Shown here piece after piece: positions 21,812 through 32,816 of a stretch of 64,000 bases of DNA. The translations under genes were made by a program, and so were the position numbers. Every line of letters begins with the position of its first letter. The stretch's first letter is position 1. Under the pieces are notes generated by a model, which was given only the letters and a program-made list of their open reading frames with translations, was not told where the DNA came from and ran no database searches. The stretch is from Trachythela sp. YZ-2020 (Eukaryota > Cnidaria > Anthozoa > Malacalcyonacea > Clavulariidae), in contig JADLSH010000256.1 in the NCBI GenBank assembly GCA_016169945.1, forward strand, positions 496,001 to 560,000, in the 5' to 3' direction.

Positions 21812-24488
21812 CCTGTAGGTAGGTAGGTAAAACTTTATTTTACTACGCTAACAGCGAAAGCTGATTTCCAAGGGGGGCGTAGCATTAAATTTACATTAAA
21901 AATTTAGAAAAGTTAAACATACAAATACAATTACTTACATGCAGTTATTACAATTACATACATAATTAGATAGATAATAGTACATACAGTACATACATAC
22001 ATACGTAATAGTAAATATTAATAAATTAAATAGTCAAGGTAAATATGGGTTTAAAAACTCTAATTAGTAGCCAGGTGTCATACGTTTTTATTGAATATAG
22101 CTAGTGATTCTTTTCCTCTTAATTCATTTGGGAGACTATTCCACAATTTGGCCCCTCTATAGCTAAGACTTTTTTTAAGATATTCAGTCTTAGGCTTGGG
22201 CAAATGGAGTTTAGTGGAAGAGCCCCGCAAATTATAATACTGGGAGGAAGACGTCTTTTGAAAAATATCAGTAAGTCGTAAGGGCGCTAGATTATGAGTA
22301 ATTTTACACATAAGACTTGCCACAAACTGGGTTCTGCGTTCGCTCAGAGGCTTCCAGTTTAATTCATTTAGAGCAAGTTCAGATTGACCATGTTCATTTT
22401 TACGACCCATGATAGCTCTAGCAGCCCTATTTTGTAATTTCTGGAGACGATCAGAAAGTGTGGTACCAATGGTATCCCAAACTTCGCAACAATAATCAAG
22501 GTGAGGCAAAACAAGTGCATTATAGGCACAAATTAATGTATTACGGTCTACACATGATTTTAACTTTCTGATTCCCCCAATTCCGGATGAAACTTTTTTG
22601 GCAATTTTATCAATATGCTTTTCCCATGATAGAAATTCATCAATATAGACTCCAAGTGCCTTTGTTTCTCCTACCCTTTTAATTGGTATGTCACCAACAA
22701 ATACCTTAGGGGTAGCCAATATATTATTAATATTATGCCGTGATCCAATTAGTATGTACTCAGTTTTAACGAGATTTAAAGATAGTTTATTTGCACAGAG
22801 CCACTGATTAACGTTCATGGCTAGAAATCCAATACAGTATGGCGGAAAAGCATGCGTGCAGAGCGCAAAATAAATTAATTCAAAATGGCTGCTCTGTATA
22901 GAACTAATAGAGGAAAAATGATGTTTCACATTTTTTGTTTCATACCCTTAGAAATTCTCATATGTGCACGTCTAAAACGTCAGTATATAACACAAATATT
23001 AACTAGAACAAATTTCGTGACATATCGATAAGGCTAAATGAGTTCCCTAGCTCGATAGATTTTTACCTCTTATTCCCCATACAAGTGTCAGTTAATTAGT
23101 GTTAAATACCAATAATTGGCCAAAGTAAGCCTCTATTTTGGCAATAATCAGTTGGTTTAGCTGTGATGTGCACGTCTGAATACACTCGACAATATTCATT
23201 ATTTGTTTTGCGAAGCTTTTTAGAACGTATCTACGTCTTTAAGTAGGTTCCCAAACGCCATAAAAAAGTGCGATTTAAGTGCTGCCGAGTAGTTGTAATT
23301 CGATCGGCCAAGCGCCGCCATAAACACTGAACACGACATAAAATCGAAGCAATACGTTGCTTCTTGTCTTCGTTCATGTCGCCATTTTAGAACTGTTGTT
23401 ATGGTTTCCATAGTGTTTACCGCTGTAATGTTTATTTGATCGTGGATGCAGAAATTAAGGCGCAAATACTCAGTCAAAATAGCTAAATACGCGTTAAATT
23501 TGAGATTTGGCTTGGTAAATACACACTTTCTGTGGGAATCAACTTTTGCGCTTTGCGAAATTCATCAATACAGAGGAAATTTACATATAAATTGTTTCTT
23601 ATATATTTTTATAATCTTTACGCTTAGTTGTTGTATTAAAAATGTCTCATATTCCGCCATTGGATTGCTATTTGCAAAGGAAATTAGCAATTGCAAGCCC
23701 TTCATTAATAGCATATGCTAATAAAGCTCAACGTACACAGGATATAGTTTTGGCTTTAGATATTCCTTATCCAATGCTGAAAGCTTTGTACGTGCATTGT
23801 AGTACTAAGAAACCTCTACTCCAACGTGTGAATATCCTATGGTGCCTAGTACCTAAGTGAACTAACATTTGTGAACTTGCTTAAATCTACAATTTATGTA
23901 ATTTGAGCCTGCAGGTCAAACCGCATACTGTATTGGATTTCTAGCCATGTTGAAAGATCGTGATTGATGGCAACTTCTACATCATGAAGAGATTTACCAG
24001 ATACAGTTAACGTTGTATCGTCGGCAAACATTCTTGATGACGAGTGTTCAAGACTTGTAGGCAGATCGTTTATATAAATTAGAAACAGGAGTGGCCCAAG
24101 AATTGAACCTTGGGGGATCCCACAAGTAACTAGATTTTTTCTAGACAAAACGCCGTTCACAGTACACATTTGAAATCTGTTTTCTAAGTATGATCCTAAA
24201 AGATTTAGGGCAGGTTTTTGTAGACCATAAAGGTCAAGTTTCTTAATCAATATATTATGATTTATAGTATCAAATGCTTTCTGCAAGTCAAGAAATACTG
24301 CAATATTGAATTGACCACGGTCCATATTAATGAACCATTCGTTAGTACTGTCCAAAAGGGCAGAAGCTGTAGAATGGAACTGCCTAAAACCAAATTGATT
24401 TTGAGACTGTCGTTATATAACGTAGTGGAAAATGCCTCGAACTTGTTCCATCACAAAATTGTATATCAGCCATAAATGTCACCCTGAT
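21812..24488 (-). mobile_element. CR1/L2-like LINE, minus strand, split by a MITE
   Basis: Reading right to left: reverse transcriptase with NQFGFRQFHSTASALLDSTN (about 24345-24402), FLDLQKAFDTINHNILIKKL, CGIPQGSILGPLLF and MFADDTTLT (to 23950); then, after a 1134-bp insertion, NVNQWLCANKLSLN, YNALVLPHLDYCCEVWD and SYRGAKLWNSLPNEL (22815-22078); then a 3' UTR ending in a (TACC)n tail near 21815-21828. The two coding parts join in frame across the insertion. The 5' portion degrades near 24400 and the endonuclease is missing. It is the same family as the fragment at 2938-3502. Confidence 0.8.
22816..23949. mobile_element. 1.13-kb MITE inserted in the LINE
   Basis: The terminal inverted repeats are 26 bp and perfect, starting CATGGCTAGAAATCCAATAC, with TT on both outer sides (22814-22815, 23950-23951) as a possible 2-bp target duplication. 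Removing the element restores the LINE reading frame. The interior contains small ORFs (23220-23477, 23642-23860) without recognisable domains. Confidence 0.75.
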
Positions 24489-24572
24489 CACGGTTAATAG
24501 AACTAGATGGTTTGGCTAGCGGTGAAACTTCAAAGGGGGCGGCGAATGATGTTGGGAATCAAAAGGAAAAAA

Positions 24573-24597
24573 TATCACGTGACGAGGTACGGGGGTG
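24573..24597. promoter_or_regulatory. Left subterminal block of P-like element
   Basis: ATCACGTGACGAGGTACGGG, followed by GGTGC, matches the right-end block at 30843-30867 in inverted orientation (CACGTGACGAGATAAGGGGG). It sits 85 bp inside the left end and is a plausible transposase-binding site; the CACGTG core is also an E-box. Confidence 0.5.
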
Positions 24598-24693
24598 CGA
24601 TGAGTGGCGTTTGTAGGAAAACATTAGCAGAATATCAGGTTACAGCTATCAAAAGTGTTTTTTTTTCTGATCGTTCGAAGGTTTTTTATTGTG

Positions 24694-25923
24694 ATGGAGG
24701 GCAATATAGAAGCAGAAGAGCTGCGTGAAGAATTTGAGGTCGGTGAGACAAGTATTGACGACAGTGAACGTACTCTACGACGGGGAAATGAAGGCGAACA
24801 CGAAGACGATTTTATGGCGTATTCTGAGTGGTCATACGATTATGATGATCTATTTAACTTTGAGGTATCTGTGGCTATTACCGAGGCTGAAACCGATGAG
24901 ATGACTTCAGAATTTTCTGATAACCTCAAGGAAATTGATGGTCCTTTCCTTGTAGTTTATGCGACAAAGTTTGCAAGTCGAAAGGTGGTCTGACAAGACA
25001 GACGAATTCAAAACACTCTGTGCCTGAGGGGTCTTCAGGAAGTCATCCTAGTGATGCTAACCTTTGTAAAGACGATCTTGATACTTTTGTCAAAGTAATC
25101 AAAGACACGATAATCGAGGAGAAACTCTATGGTGCAGAAATCATTTCTGGATTGGACACAGTATCTTCTACTGAAGCTTTGTTCAGTGCTTTGCTGCCAA
25201 TCTACCAAATATTCTGTAGGAAGATGAATCAAGACAAGCTTTTGGAATTATTTTATGGTTTAATCCCACGCTCCTGTGAACTACTATCTTGTCAAGATTA
25301 CAGAGTAGCCAACTTGATTATGATTCATCTCCCAGAACGTTTGATCAAGTTCTATAACAGCAGCAAAACCTTGGCCGAAAGCATGCCAAAGGAACAGGCA
25401 CAACTTGACCCAGCAGAGCATGGACCTCTCACCTATGTTGCAGGGTATGTAATTGCGAAACTCTACCAACTGAGTAGAACCAAGAAAGGAGAAAACAGCC
25501 AGGAGCTACAGGGATTATTGCATTAAAAGTATTAAAAGTTCAGAGCCCAACAACTACATTTCTGCTAGAACAAGAGGAGGCCTTGTTACACCTTGCAGGG
25601 ACTTGGTAAAGATAGTAGAGATTGCAGAGATTTGTTTCAGGGAACATGTCGACCAAAGTGATACAGTTCTGAGAAATATCCCTCTTGAAACGATAGTAAA
25701 CTTAACCCTAAGCTCACCCATTGTCAAATCCTTGTGGGATAACATTGTGTCAACAGAAGGTCAACTGTCCAGTTCTACACAGAAACTGTGCTTGGAAAAT
25801 ATTATTAAACTGTATATAAAAGTTCGTTCATTTTCTTATGCTAGAGATTTGATCACTAAATATAAGATAAAAGCAAAGCAACTAAAAAAGAAAGCCCTAA
25901 GGACAGATTTGAAAAGAAAGTGA
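24694..25923 (+). pseudogene. Second ORF region of the P-like element
   Basis: Three open segments follow one another. 24694-24993 encodes a very acidic protein start (MEGNIEAEELREEFEVGETS...). 25039-25526, after a possible TTCAG acceptor, is helical and ends near YVAGYVIAKLYQL. 25540-25923, one frame over, has ARTRGGLVTPCRDLVKIVEI and a Lys-rich end with TGA at 25921-25923. The YVAGYV..KL and RGGL motifs occur in C-terminal regions of THAP/P-type transposase-like proteins, so this may be a captured or rearranged C-terminal unit converging on the main gene. The frame change at about 25510-25540 means it is either spliced or broken. Its role is unknown. Confidence 0.45.
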
Positions 25924-26080
25924 TGCTATCATCTTTGCAATTGTAAATATTTCACTGTATATATCATATGTATTAAATTTATTTCTATTATCTTTGTAAT
26001 TGTATGTCTTCAAATAGAAATTCTCACACAATGACCATCTTTTGGATATAACATAATATGGGGGAATTAATGTTTACTAG

Positions 26081-26330
26081 TAACCCATTCCGTGCAAGCA
26101 CCCTCCCCTTATGAGTAAAATTGTCTGGCATTAGACAGTAAAATAACAAAGTAAGGTGCATTGGGGCGCAATACCATGTAAAGGGTTAACAAGACACATG
26201 GGCAGATAGTCTGATTAACCCATTTAGTGCCAGCACTTTCCCCTTGACGAGTAAAATTACTGGTGGTGGAACAGAGTTAAAAAGAGTAGCATGTGGTGCA
26301 TTGGGGTGCAATGCTACTTAAAGGGGTTAA
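26081..26330. repeat. Two small MITEs (TTAACCC...GGGTTAA type)
   Basis: 26081-26189 and 26215-26330 share the pattern TAACCCATT, CCCCTT, GAGTAAAATT, GGTGCATTGGGG and AAAGGGTTAA. More copies lie at about 26915-27026, 27924-28054 and 50365-50465 (CTGGCATTAGACAGAGTAAA core). About 110 bp each; non-coding. Confidence 0.6.
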
Positions 26331-27371
26331 ATTCTCCAGCTCTGCCCAGGGAAGATTCATAAAAGCTCTAAGTTTTAGGACAGTGAACATAGAATCTTCA
26401 TAACCTTTACAGTAATTCCTTTCTAACATCAGACAATATTGACCATGTTGCAACTTCATTCATATTTTGTTTCAAATGTGGTAAATGTTGTATTCACAAT
26501 TATTATATTTACAAAACACTATTTACATTATCAGCCCCTATCAATTGTAAATCTTACATTATGTCTGAGACCTAATATTGATAGGTGTTAAGAATTCCAA
26601 AAGTGAACAAGTACCATGCGTATTTTATTAACCAAATAAATAATTTGGTAAATAAATAATCATTGTGTTTTCAACAAACTGATTATATCACCATGCCAAC
26701 AACTTATTAAATTAAGTACAATTAATTCTTGACAGTGTCAATAGTCATTAGCTTTGACTAATCGAATAGGTCCCAATATCTTATTAATGTTATACAGTCC
26801 CCTAATAGTTATGAGTCCCTAAACAACAACAACAATTAGTCATATCACAACATTAGTTTTGCACATCTGAAGGAGCCAAATATTATAACAATTAACATGC
26901 AAGGTTCTCCCTTGGTTAGCAAAACAATTAGCAAATGTACTACCCTTTGATGAGTAACATCTTCTGGCATTAGACAGAGTAAAAGAATATACACCTGCAG
27001 TAGTACGGACTGCAGCTTAATGGTTTAAAGCATCAAAGTGGTTAAAGCATTACACACCATGTGGCATGTGCTTTAAACTGTGCTCAAATGCATCTCATAT
27101 AATTTTACCCTACTAGTGGAGAGAACCTTAAAATAAATGTATTAAAATATATACATAAATCCTCTAACATGTTTTAATGCACTAATAGAAACATCTGTAA
27201 ATTATGCTTAAATGCACACAAAACAATAGAGTCAGTGATGAATAATCATTGACAGGATCAAACTTGTGTGACTGTTGAATGTGCACCCAAACAATTAATT
27301 TGTGTATAATCTAACCATCAGAATGTTTAGTAACCTTTTTCCGCTTGTGCACTGGTTCATCACTGGTTCAT
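26331..27371. other. Inter-ORF DNA of the P-like element
   Basis: AT-rich DNA between the two convergent coding units. Apart from the small MITE copy at about 26915-27026, nothing is recognised. Confidence 0.5.
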
Positions 27372-27895
27372 CATCATTCCCCAACATTTCCTCGAATCAC
27401 TGGTGCAATGTCTCTTTGAGCTGCAATTGTAAGGTCATTATAGCCAAACTGTTGAGCTGTTGGGTTGTCCGATCTTCCTCCTTTGCTGCGTTGGTGACCG
27501 AAGTAATCCTCCAGTACATACTCGAATCCTTGCTCCAAGAGAAATTTGATGGCTTCAACATGGGAAAAAGCCGAGATCTTAAGCCCCTCGTATGTCTGCA
27601 ATGACAAAAACATCTTGCCTCTGCTGTTTTCCCAGAATTCACCAGGACGCGTTGAAATACTCTCCTTCCAATCATCAAGGTACTTGATAAACTTCTCAAG
27701 CAACCAAGAAAACCGCTCATCTTCAGGTGATGTATATGGTCTGATGAATGGATTTATTTTCCTGATATGTTCAGTGGTTGACCGAACATTAGTACAGTCG
27801 AAGAAATCATTCATCGTGCAACAAAACTTTGCAGTTTCCATGACTTCTTCTTTCTCATTTTCCTGAAGGGCTGTCATCACAGACTTACTGAGAAC
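27372..27895 (-). CDS. P-like transposase, exon 3 (C-terminal)
   Basis: The exon begins after CTATGTAG at 27895 in phase 0 and ends at TGA 27372-27374. It contains FLSLQTYEGLKISAFSHVEA and the hallmark C-terminal motif of P/THAP9 transposases: FGHQRSKGGRSDNPTAQQFG then YNDLTIAAQ. Joined to exon 2 (ending KLATQ), the frame is continuous. The last residues are VIRGNVGE. Confidence 0.8.
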
Positions 27896-28080
27896 CTACA
27901 TAGATATAGATAGAAAAACGACATTTAACCGATTAGTGTGCAAGACATTCCCCTTGTCTGGCATATGTTAGTCAGTTAGTAAAGTCATCTGGCATTAGTT
28001 AGGGTATACAAACAAAATAGGGCGCATTACAGCACAATGCAGCTTAATGGGTTACACACCACTGTACTGTTGGCATCAAT

Positions 28081-28422
28081 CAGGGCTCAAGATTTGAATT
28101 TTTTGCCAGTATCCATATGCTGATCATTATTAATGTAATTGACTAATTGTATAACAATGATTATGGAAATATGTATTTTAAACCAATTAAACCAGTATTA
28201 TAAACCGACAAACAAACAAACAAAAAATACACCTAATAAGAAACAAATTGCCAAAATAGAGCTATTTTGTCAAACATTTTGCTACAATGTACAGCGTAAT
28301 TTCGATTGGAAATTCAAAATTTTTATACTATCCCATCAGGATACTAAGCCTACAATATCTAATATCCAAAATTAAAATCTGATATCCTGTGGATATTTGG
28401 ATACTGAAAATTTTGAGCCCTG
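28081..28422. mobile_element. Small TIR element, CAGGGCTCAAAATTT-type ends
   Basis: CAGGGCTCAAGATTTGAATT at 28081 and AAATTTTGAGCCCTG-type sequence ending at 28422 are inverted. CAGGG ends are common in hAT elements, but the adjacent 8-mers do not match, so the superfamily is uncertain. It sits inside the intron of the P-like transposase gene. Confidence 0.45.
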
Positions 28423-28475
28423 AAATGAGAGATGATATCCACAGGGTGTGTATTAAAGAAGTGCGCAAGTATTAC

Positions 28476-30330
28476 CTGTGTTGCCAACTTCACCTTAATC
28501 TTGCTGTATGATGTCAGTACAATGTGGTCCAACGACAATTTAGGGAGGGTGTGAAGCCCAAATTCCTGGTCACCGTAAAATAGATCAGCGATGTGGGAAA
28601 ACAGGAGGTAATTACCATTGTTCCACATATAGCGGCTGCGAGAACCAGACCCCGAGTTGTAGAGGCAGTTTCGAGCTGTCTTCATCAGATGGGGGGAGTC
28701 GGCAAAGAAATAAATGAAGCGTGATATTGCAAAGACATTGGGTGTCTTGTAAACAACATCACACTCCAAATCGTTTGCCAGATTAACATGCAGGCGGAAG
28801 AACTTTCGGTTGGGCGAAGCACCATCATTCACAGCTGCACACACATACAACTGCAAAGATAGCTCTAACACAGATACTGCTTGCCAAAACAGTGGCATCA
28901 GTTGGAATGATGTGATGTCTCCAGTCAAGTAATATGAAATGACATGCTTCAAGTCAGTACACATTCCTCTTACCAGAAATGCCAGAGCATGAGTAGCCAA
29001 AGTTTCTTCTTCCACACATGCAAAGTTGACAATTGGATCCCCAAGATCAATGAAACCGATTAGATCCCCCGAGTATTTGTCAAAGACAAGATTGGATTGG
29101 ATCTTCATTTCATCCATCACCAGAGCCACATATCTTTGCACTTCAGAGAAATATTGGATTTTTTCTCTTAGGCATTCTATGTTCTCCGTATTGATCCCGG
29201 CTTTCGGCTTAAAATAATTCTTGTAATCCCTCAAGACTCGCTCACTGGGAAGTACAAGGGCTCCGCTATCTCCAAGTTCCCTGTACGCAGCTGGTGATTT
29301 GCCATGAATGGAAAGGGCAAATCTAATCACCTGTGGATGATATCTTCTGCCCATCTTCTTCGACTGGAGGAGAGCCACTTGCTGTTGCCAAAAAATTTCA
29401 TATGAGGTGTGGCCTCTAGATTTTTCCCACTCATTATTTTCAGTAAGCCTGTCTCGAGTTTATCACTAATTTCAACCCCATCCTTTTTTATCTTATCTTG
29501 CAGGCTTTTCAACCGTTCATGAAGCTGCTTATTTTCCAGTCTTGTAGCTTCCAACGTAACGCGAAGTTTTTCTTTTCCACATGCAGAAAGTGGTGCTTTA
29601 CTTTTGGCCGGAGTAGCAGCAGATTTTGACTTCCTCCTACTAGACTTTTTGATTGCATTCAGTGCACCTGAACACAGCTCACAAGGTTTGCCACAGTTTG
29701 TGTTGTTTTCCTGGAGAAGTGAACAGTCTACTGACCTGAATGAAACCGATACTTCAAACAATGCTTCATTATTAGTTACTAATTTTGGAAGAGAATGGCG
29801 AATAATTGTTCCTGGTATCCGAGCATCATCTACAGGGTCCAACGCAATATCCTTAACCTCTGTAAGTTCAGGTAATCCTTCGCATATTTGTGCAGATTCG
29901 ATTGATCGTAAGAGTTCGCCAATACTTTCAGGTCTTACAGATCGAGCTCGTTTTTGGTATATCACGTGTTCATCGGGGATAGGCCAATTATATACAAAAA
30001 GCGTAAACGTAAAACCAGAGTCTATAATTATAGTATACTTTGGAATAATGTGACAGCCGTCGTGTAGTTCTAGCCTGATCTCGTATTCATTAGTTTCCTG
30101 TTCTACTTTCCAACTGCCGAGAACTTCGTCTTTTTGGATATGTTTCCAGAACTTTTCCAGGGAGAGTGAACCTTTCTTTAGACTGGTTGATATGCCCTTT
30201 GATGTGCTAGGCTCGTCATCAGTCGAAGATCTCACTAAAACGCGACGCTTTTTAGTCTCAACTTCGTGACTCTTTGTTGGCAAGTTCTCCGTAGGAACGC
30301 TACCAGTGGCAAGAACCTTTCTTTTGGGAT
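28476..30330 (-). pseudogene. P-like transposase, exon 2 (NLS, coiled coil, catalytic domain), one frameshift
   Basis: The exon starts after TTTTTTAAG at 30330. The junction gives a PKRKV nuclear-localisation motif, then KKRRV. Around 29700-29480 lie a CGKPCELC cysteine pair and a coiled coil (LEATRLENKQLHERLKSLQD). The catalytic RNase H-like domain follows: YVALVMDEMKIQSNLVFDK, GDLIGFIDLGD and later QLMPLFWQAV. The first acidic residue sits in VMDEM. The frame breaks at a six-A run (29390-29395): one more base would make MKFFWQQQVALLQ continuous, and the exon length becomes divisible by three only with that base. It ends at ACACAG/GTAATA (28476). With exons 1 and 3 the protein would be about 875 residues, near human THAP9 in size. 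Confidence 0.75.
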
Positions 30331-30447
30331 CTTAAAAAATAAAACAACTCTATATTATCATTTACAATTAATAATGAAGCGTATGTGAGCAGTGACCCAT
30401 GACAATGTTTAGGCAAAACGCAAACGAATAATATTATAATTACTTAC

Positions 30448-30700
30448 GCGAAATGATACATTCGGGCTTAAAATGAAGGTCGCAAAAGAAGATGTTGTTC
30501 GCCTCAATGCGTTTTTTCAAATCAGCTGTGACTTGTCTTGTTCTCCACAGCAGACGAAGCCATTCTTCACGAGCTGTTTTCTTTAATGCTGCCGTTTCTT
30601 CTCCGTCTGCAGCGCCAACAACTGGTATCTTGAAGAGCGAACGTCCTTCGTGTGTTCTGCTAGTTGAGCAGCCATACAACGCGCAATTTTGACCGACCAT
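30448..30700 (-). CDS. P-like transposase, exon 1 (THAP domain)
   Basis: ATG at 30700. The 84 codons encode a complete THAP zinc-binding DNA-binding domain: NCALYGC (first Cys pair), FKIP, REEWLRLLWR (conserved Trp), then IFFCDLHFKP (C-x-x-H). The exon ends at a perfect GTAAGT donor leaving one base, which the next exon completes. THAP domains of P transposases recognise subterminal sites; the CACGTGACGAG blocks are candidates here. Confidence 0.8.
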
Positions 30701-30842
30701 ACCTCAAAACTATCTCTTTAAGGCATGGCTACAACATGTTACTTGTGAAGTTTGTAATTTAGGTCAAACAATGTCGAAAAATCGAAGATATTTGATACGC
30801 ACACGACGTCAACAATATATCTGTCAGCACTTTCCATAACAA

Positions 30843-30867
30843 GCGCCCCCTTATCTCGTCACGTGAC
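30843..30867. promoter_or_regulatory. Right subterminal block of P-like element
   Basis: This is the inverted match of the left block, about 75 bp inside the right end and about 145 bp upstream of the transposase ATG, so it could also influence the promoter. Confidence 0.5.
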
Positions 30868-31062
30868 GTTAATAAAAAGAGGACAATAACATATTTGTCA
30901 CGTGTTCCAGCTAGCCTAACCATCTAGTTCTATTAACCGTGCCCTGATTCATTCACAGCTCTGAGCCACTGATGCATAAAAACGTCTCAAAGGAATTACC
31001 CACAAAGAACAGCCCACAAAATATTTAACACGTTTCTACTTTGAATTATTATTGCTAATTTC

Positions 31063-31192
31063 TTAGGAAACCACTGAGGTTTGTCAAATTCTTGGCCATT
31101 AATATTTTAGCGATTCCCAGCAAGCCTTACGCTCTCGTACTCGACTTTTCCGCTTTGGTCGGGTACAACCTTAATTGAAATAGCTGTATACT
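31063..31192 (-). repeat. Uninterrupted copy of the repeat hit by the foldback element (empty site)
   Basis: On the minus strand this reads TATACAGCTATTTCAATTAA, then GGTTGTACCC, then the GCGGAAAAGTCGA block. The transposon at 18234-21507 sits exactly after the AT of TTTCAAT in the other copy. Confidence 0.65.
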
Positions 31193-31199
31193 CACTCAT

Positions 31200-32816
31200 C
31201 GTAACGGATTTTAAGCTGGAATTAAATATATAATAATGAAGCTTTCGTTAGTAATTAATAGTTTTTAATTGCGCGATATTTCCACACGGTAATTAAGATC
31301 TTCATACCGGCCTAATGTTGCATATACCACATATAAGTGCTGTTATTGCTTGAGGATAATAAAATGGTTTGAATATTCTACCTTTTCTATTTCTTTAAAC
31401 AACCTTTCTCTAGAAAAATTTTCTGTTCATGTAATAAGGGAATAGACGGATAAAAAAACTAGCTCTCGAAACAAAATCTGTAAGTCTTGGAACTAAAACC
31501 CAAGTACGTGTTTAACGAATTAAGATTTTGCGAAATCATTGCTAATTTCAATGGAACTATAATGAAAGGCGATTGTTGAAGTAGAGAGAAGTTATTCGTA
31601 ACGAGTGACACGAAGTGAATCGGATTTAATTATTCAATCATAGGATTCAATTATTCCATCATAGGATTCGATGATTCAATTTAGGAATAGGATTCAATAT
31701 TAGGATTCAAATTAGGAAAAATCCCCATAATCAAAATTTATTTTCATGTAAAAAATGAGACAGGAAACTTGTCAGGGAGAGGAAAATGCACTATATATTT
31801 TTTCCTCAAAAGAACAAATAATGAATTTGTGATTCCCTGCCCAGGTTATTGCCTGAATTTCATTAATTTTAATAATAAATGAAATCTCGACGTTAGGAAA
31901 TAGAGATCATAAGTTTTAGGCAATTTCGGCAATATTTAAAAAAAAATCCTTATAAAATGATTGAAATATTGTAAACGTAATTTCTATAATTTCCTGGAGA
32001 AGTTGGAATATTGGTGTCGCCAATTTTAGAGATCCTAGAAGACAAATGGTTGGATTGACAGGATATGTTTGTTATTCAATCCAGTATCAAAATCTGATTA
32101 TTATATTAAAGCGCATGTAGAAATACCACAAAATATAGAAAGGGGCATTGTTTAAAGGCTATTTCACTTAAGGTTGTAATAAGTAGTGAAATGTACGAAC
32201 TAAGCGCGAACAGCAAGATGGGTATAAGTTATTTTAATATTTTTGTTTTTAACAGCAGTCTCAGTCTATGAAGTAGCCTTGGCTATGACTATGGCTCTTT
32301 TTTGTTTCGGCAAATATGACGAGAGAACGTATACAGAAACGGCAAACCGGTTGAAGTTTGTAATTGAAAAGCTTTCATTTCGGGTCCTATAATTGTTGTC
32401 AGAAAAAAAATTTTCTTCTTCGTAAGCCTTCGCTTTTAGCCTAAGAAATACGCGGGGGGTATTTTTGTAGCTATGACAAGCGATTGGTTTATGATTGATA
32501 AATGCTCACTACTTTCTTATCTCATGCACAAGGTGATTTATTATACTTTTTACCCTACGAAACATGTCATTCCAATTATGCATTTCACGTTTTCATTTTA
32601 GATCTTACTATTGCCTGTGACAATCTTAACTGGAATACCTGTAATATCTATATAATAAAAACCATTATAAATTCGTTGTTACAACTGTATAAAGGACTAT
32701 CCTAACAGAAATTGCTTTCTTTCAGAATTCTTTCGAATCAGGTGGCTTCCAAATTTAGCAACGACTTACTTCAATATTTAAAATAACCAAGTCATTTTAA
32801 CAAGAAAAAAGACCAT
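31200..32816. other. No gene recognised; short degenerate TAGGATTCAA repeat
   Basis: AT-rich DNA without a supported gene. At about 31630-31712 the motif TAGGATTCAA (with variants) occurs five times in a degenerate tandem arrangement. Confidence 0.4.

Larger units (their letters stand above)
24489..30941 (-). mobile_element. P-like DNA transposon, 6.45 kb, with TIRs and TSD
   Basis: The terminal inverted repeats are about 31 bp (CACGGTTAATAGAACTAGAT..., one mismatch), the same length as Drosophila P repeats. A perfect 7-bp direct repeat CCCTGAT abuts both ends (24482-24488 and 30942-30948); P elements usually make 8-bp duplications. Subterminal inverted blocks with CACGTGACGAG lie about 80 bp inside each end. 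It contains a minus-strand THAP/P transposase gene (27372-30700), a plus-strand second ORF region (24694-25923), and several small MITEs within its introns. It inserted just beyond the degraded 5' part of the minus-strand LINE. Confidence 0.85.

Noticed and set aside
31630..31712. A CRISPR-like or regular tandem array (TAGGATTCAA repeats)
   Set aside because: Units are irregular and degenerate with no constant spacer; the organism is eukaryotic.
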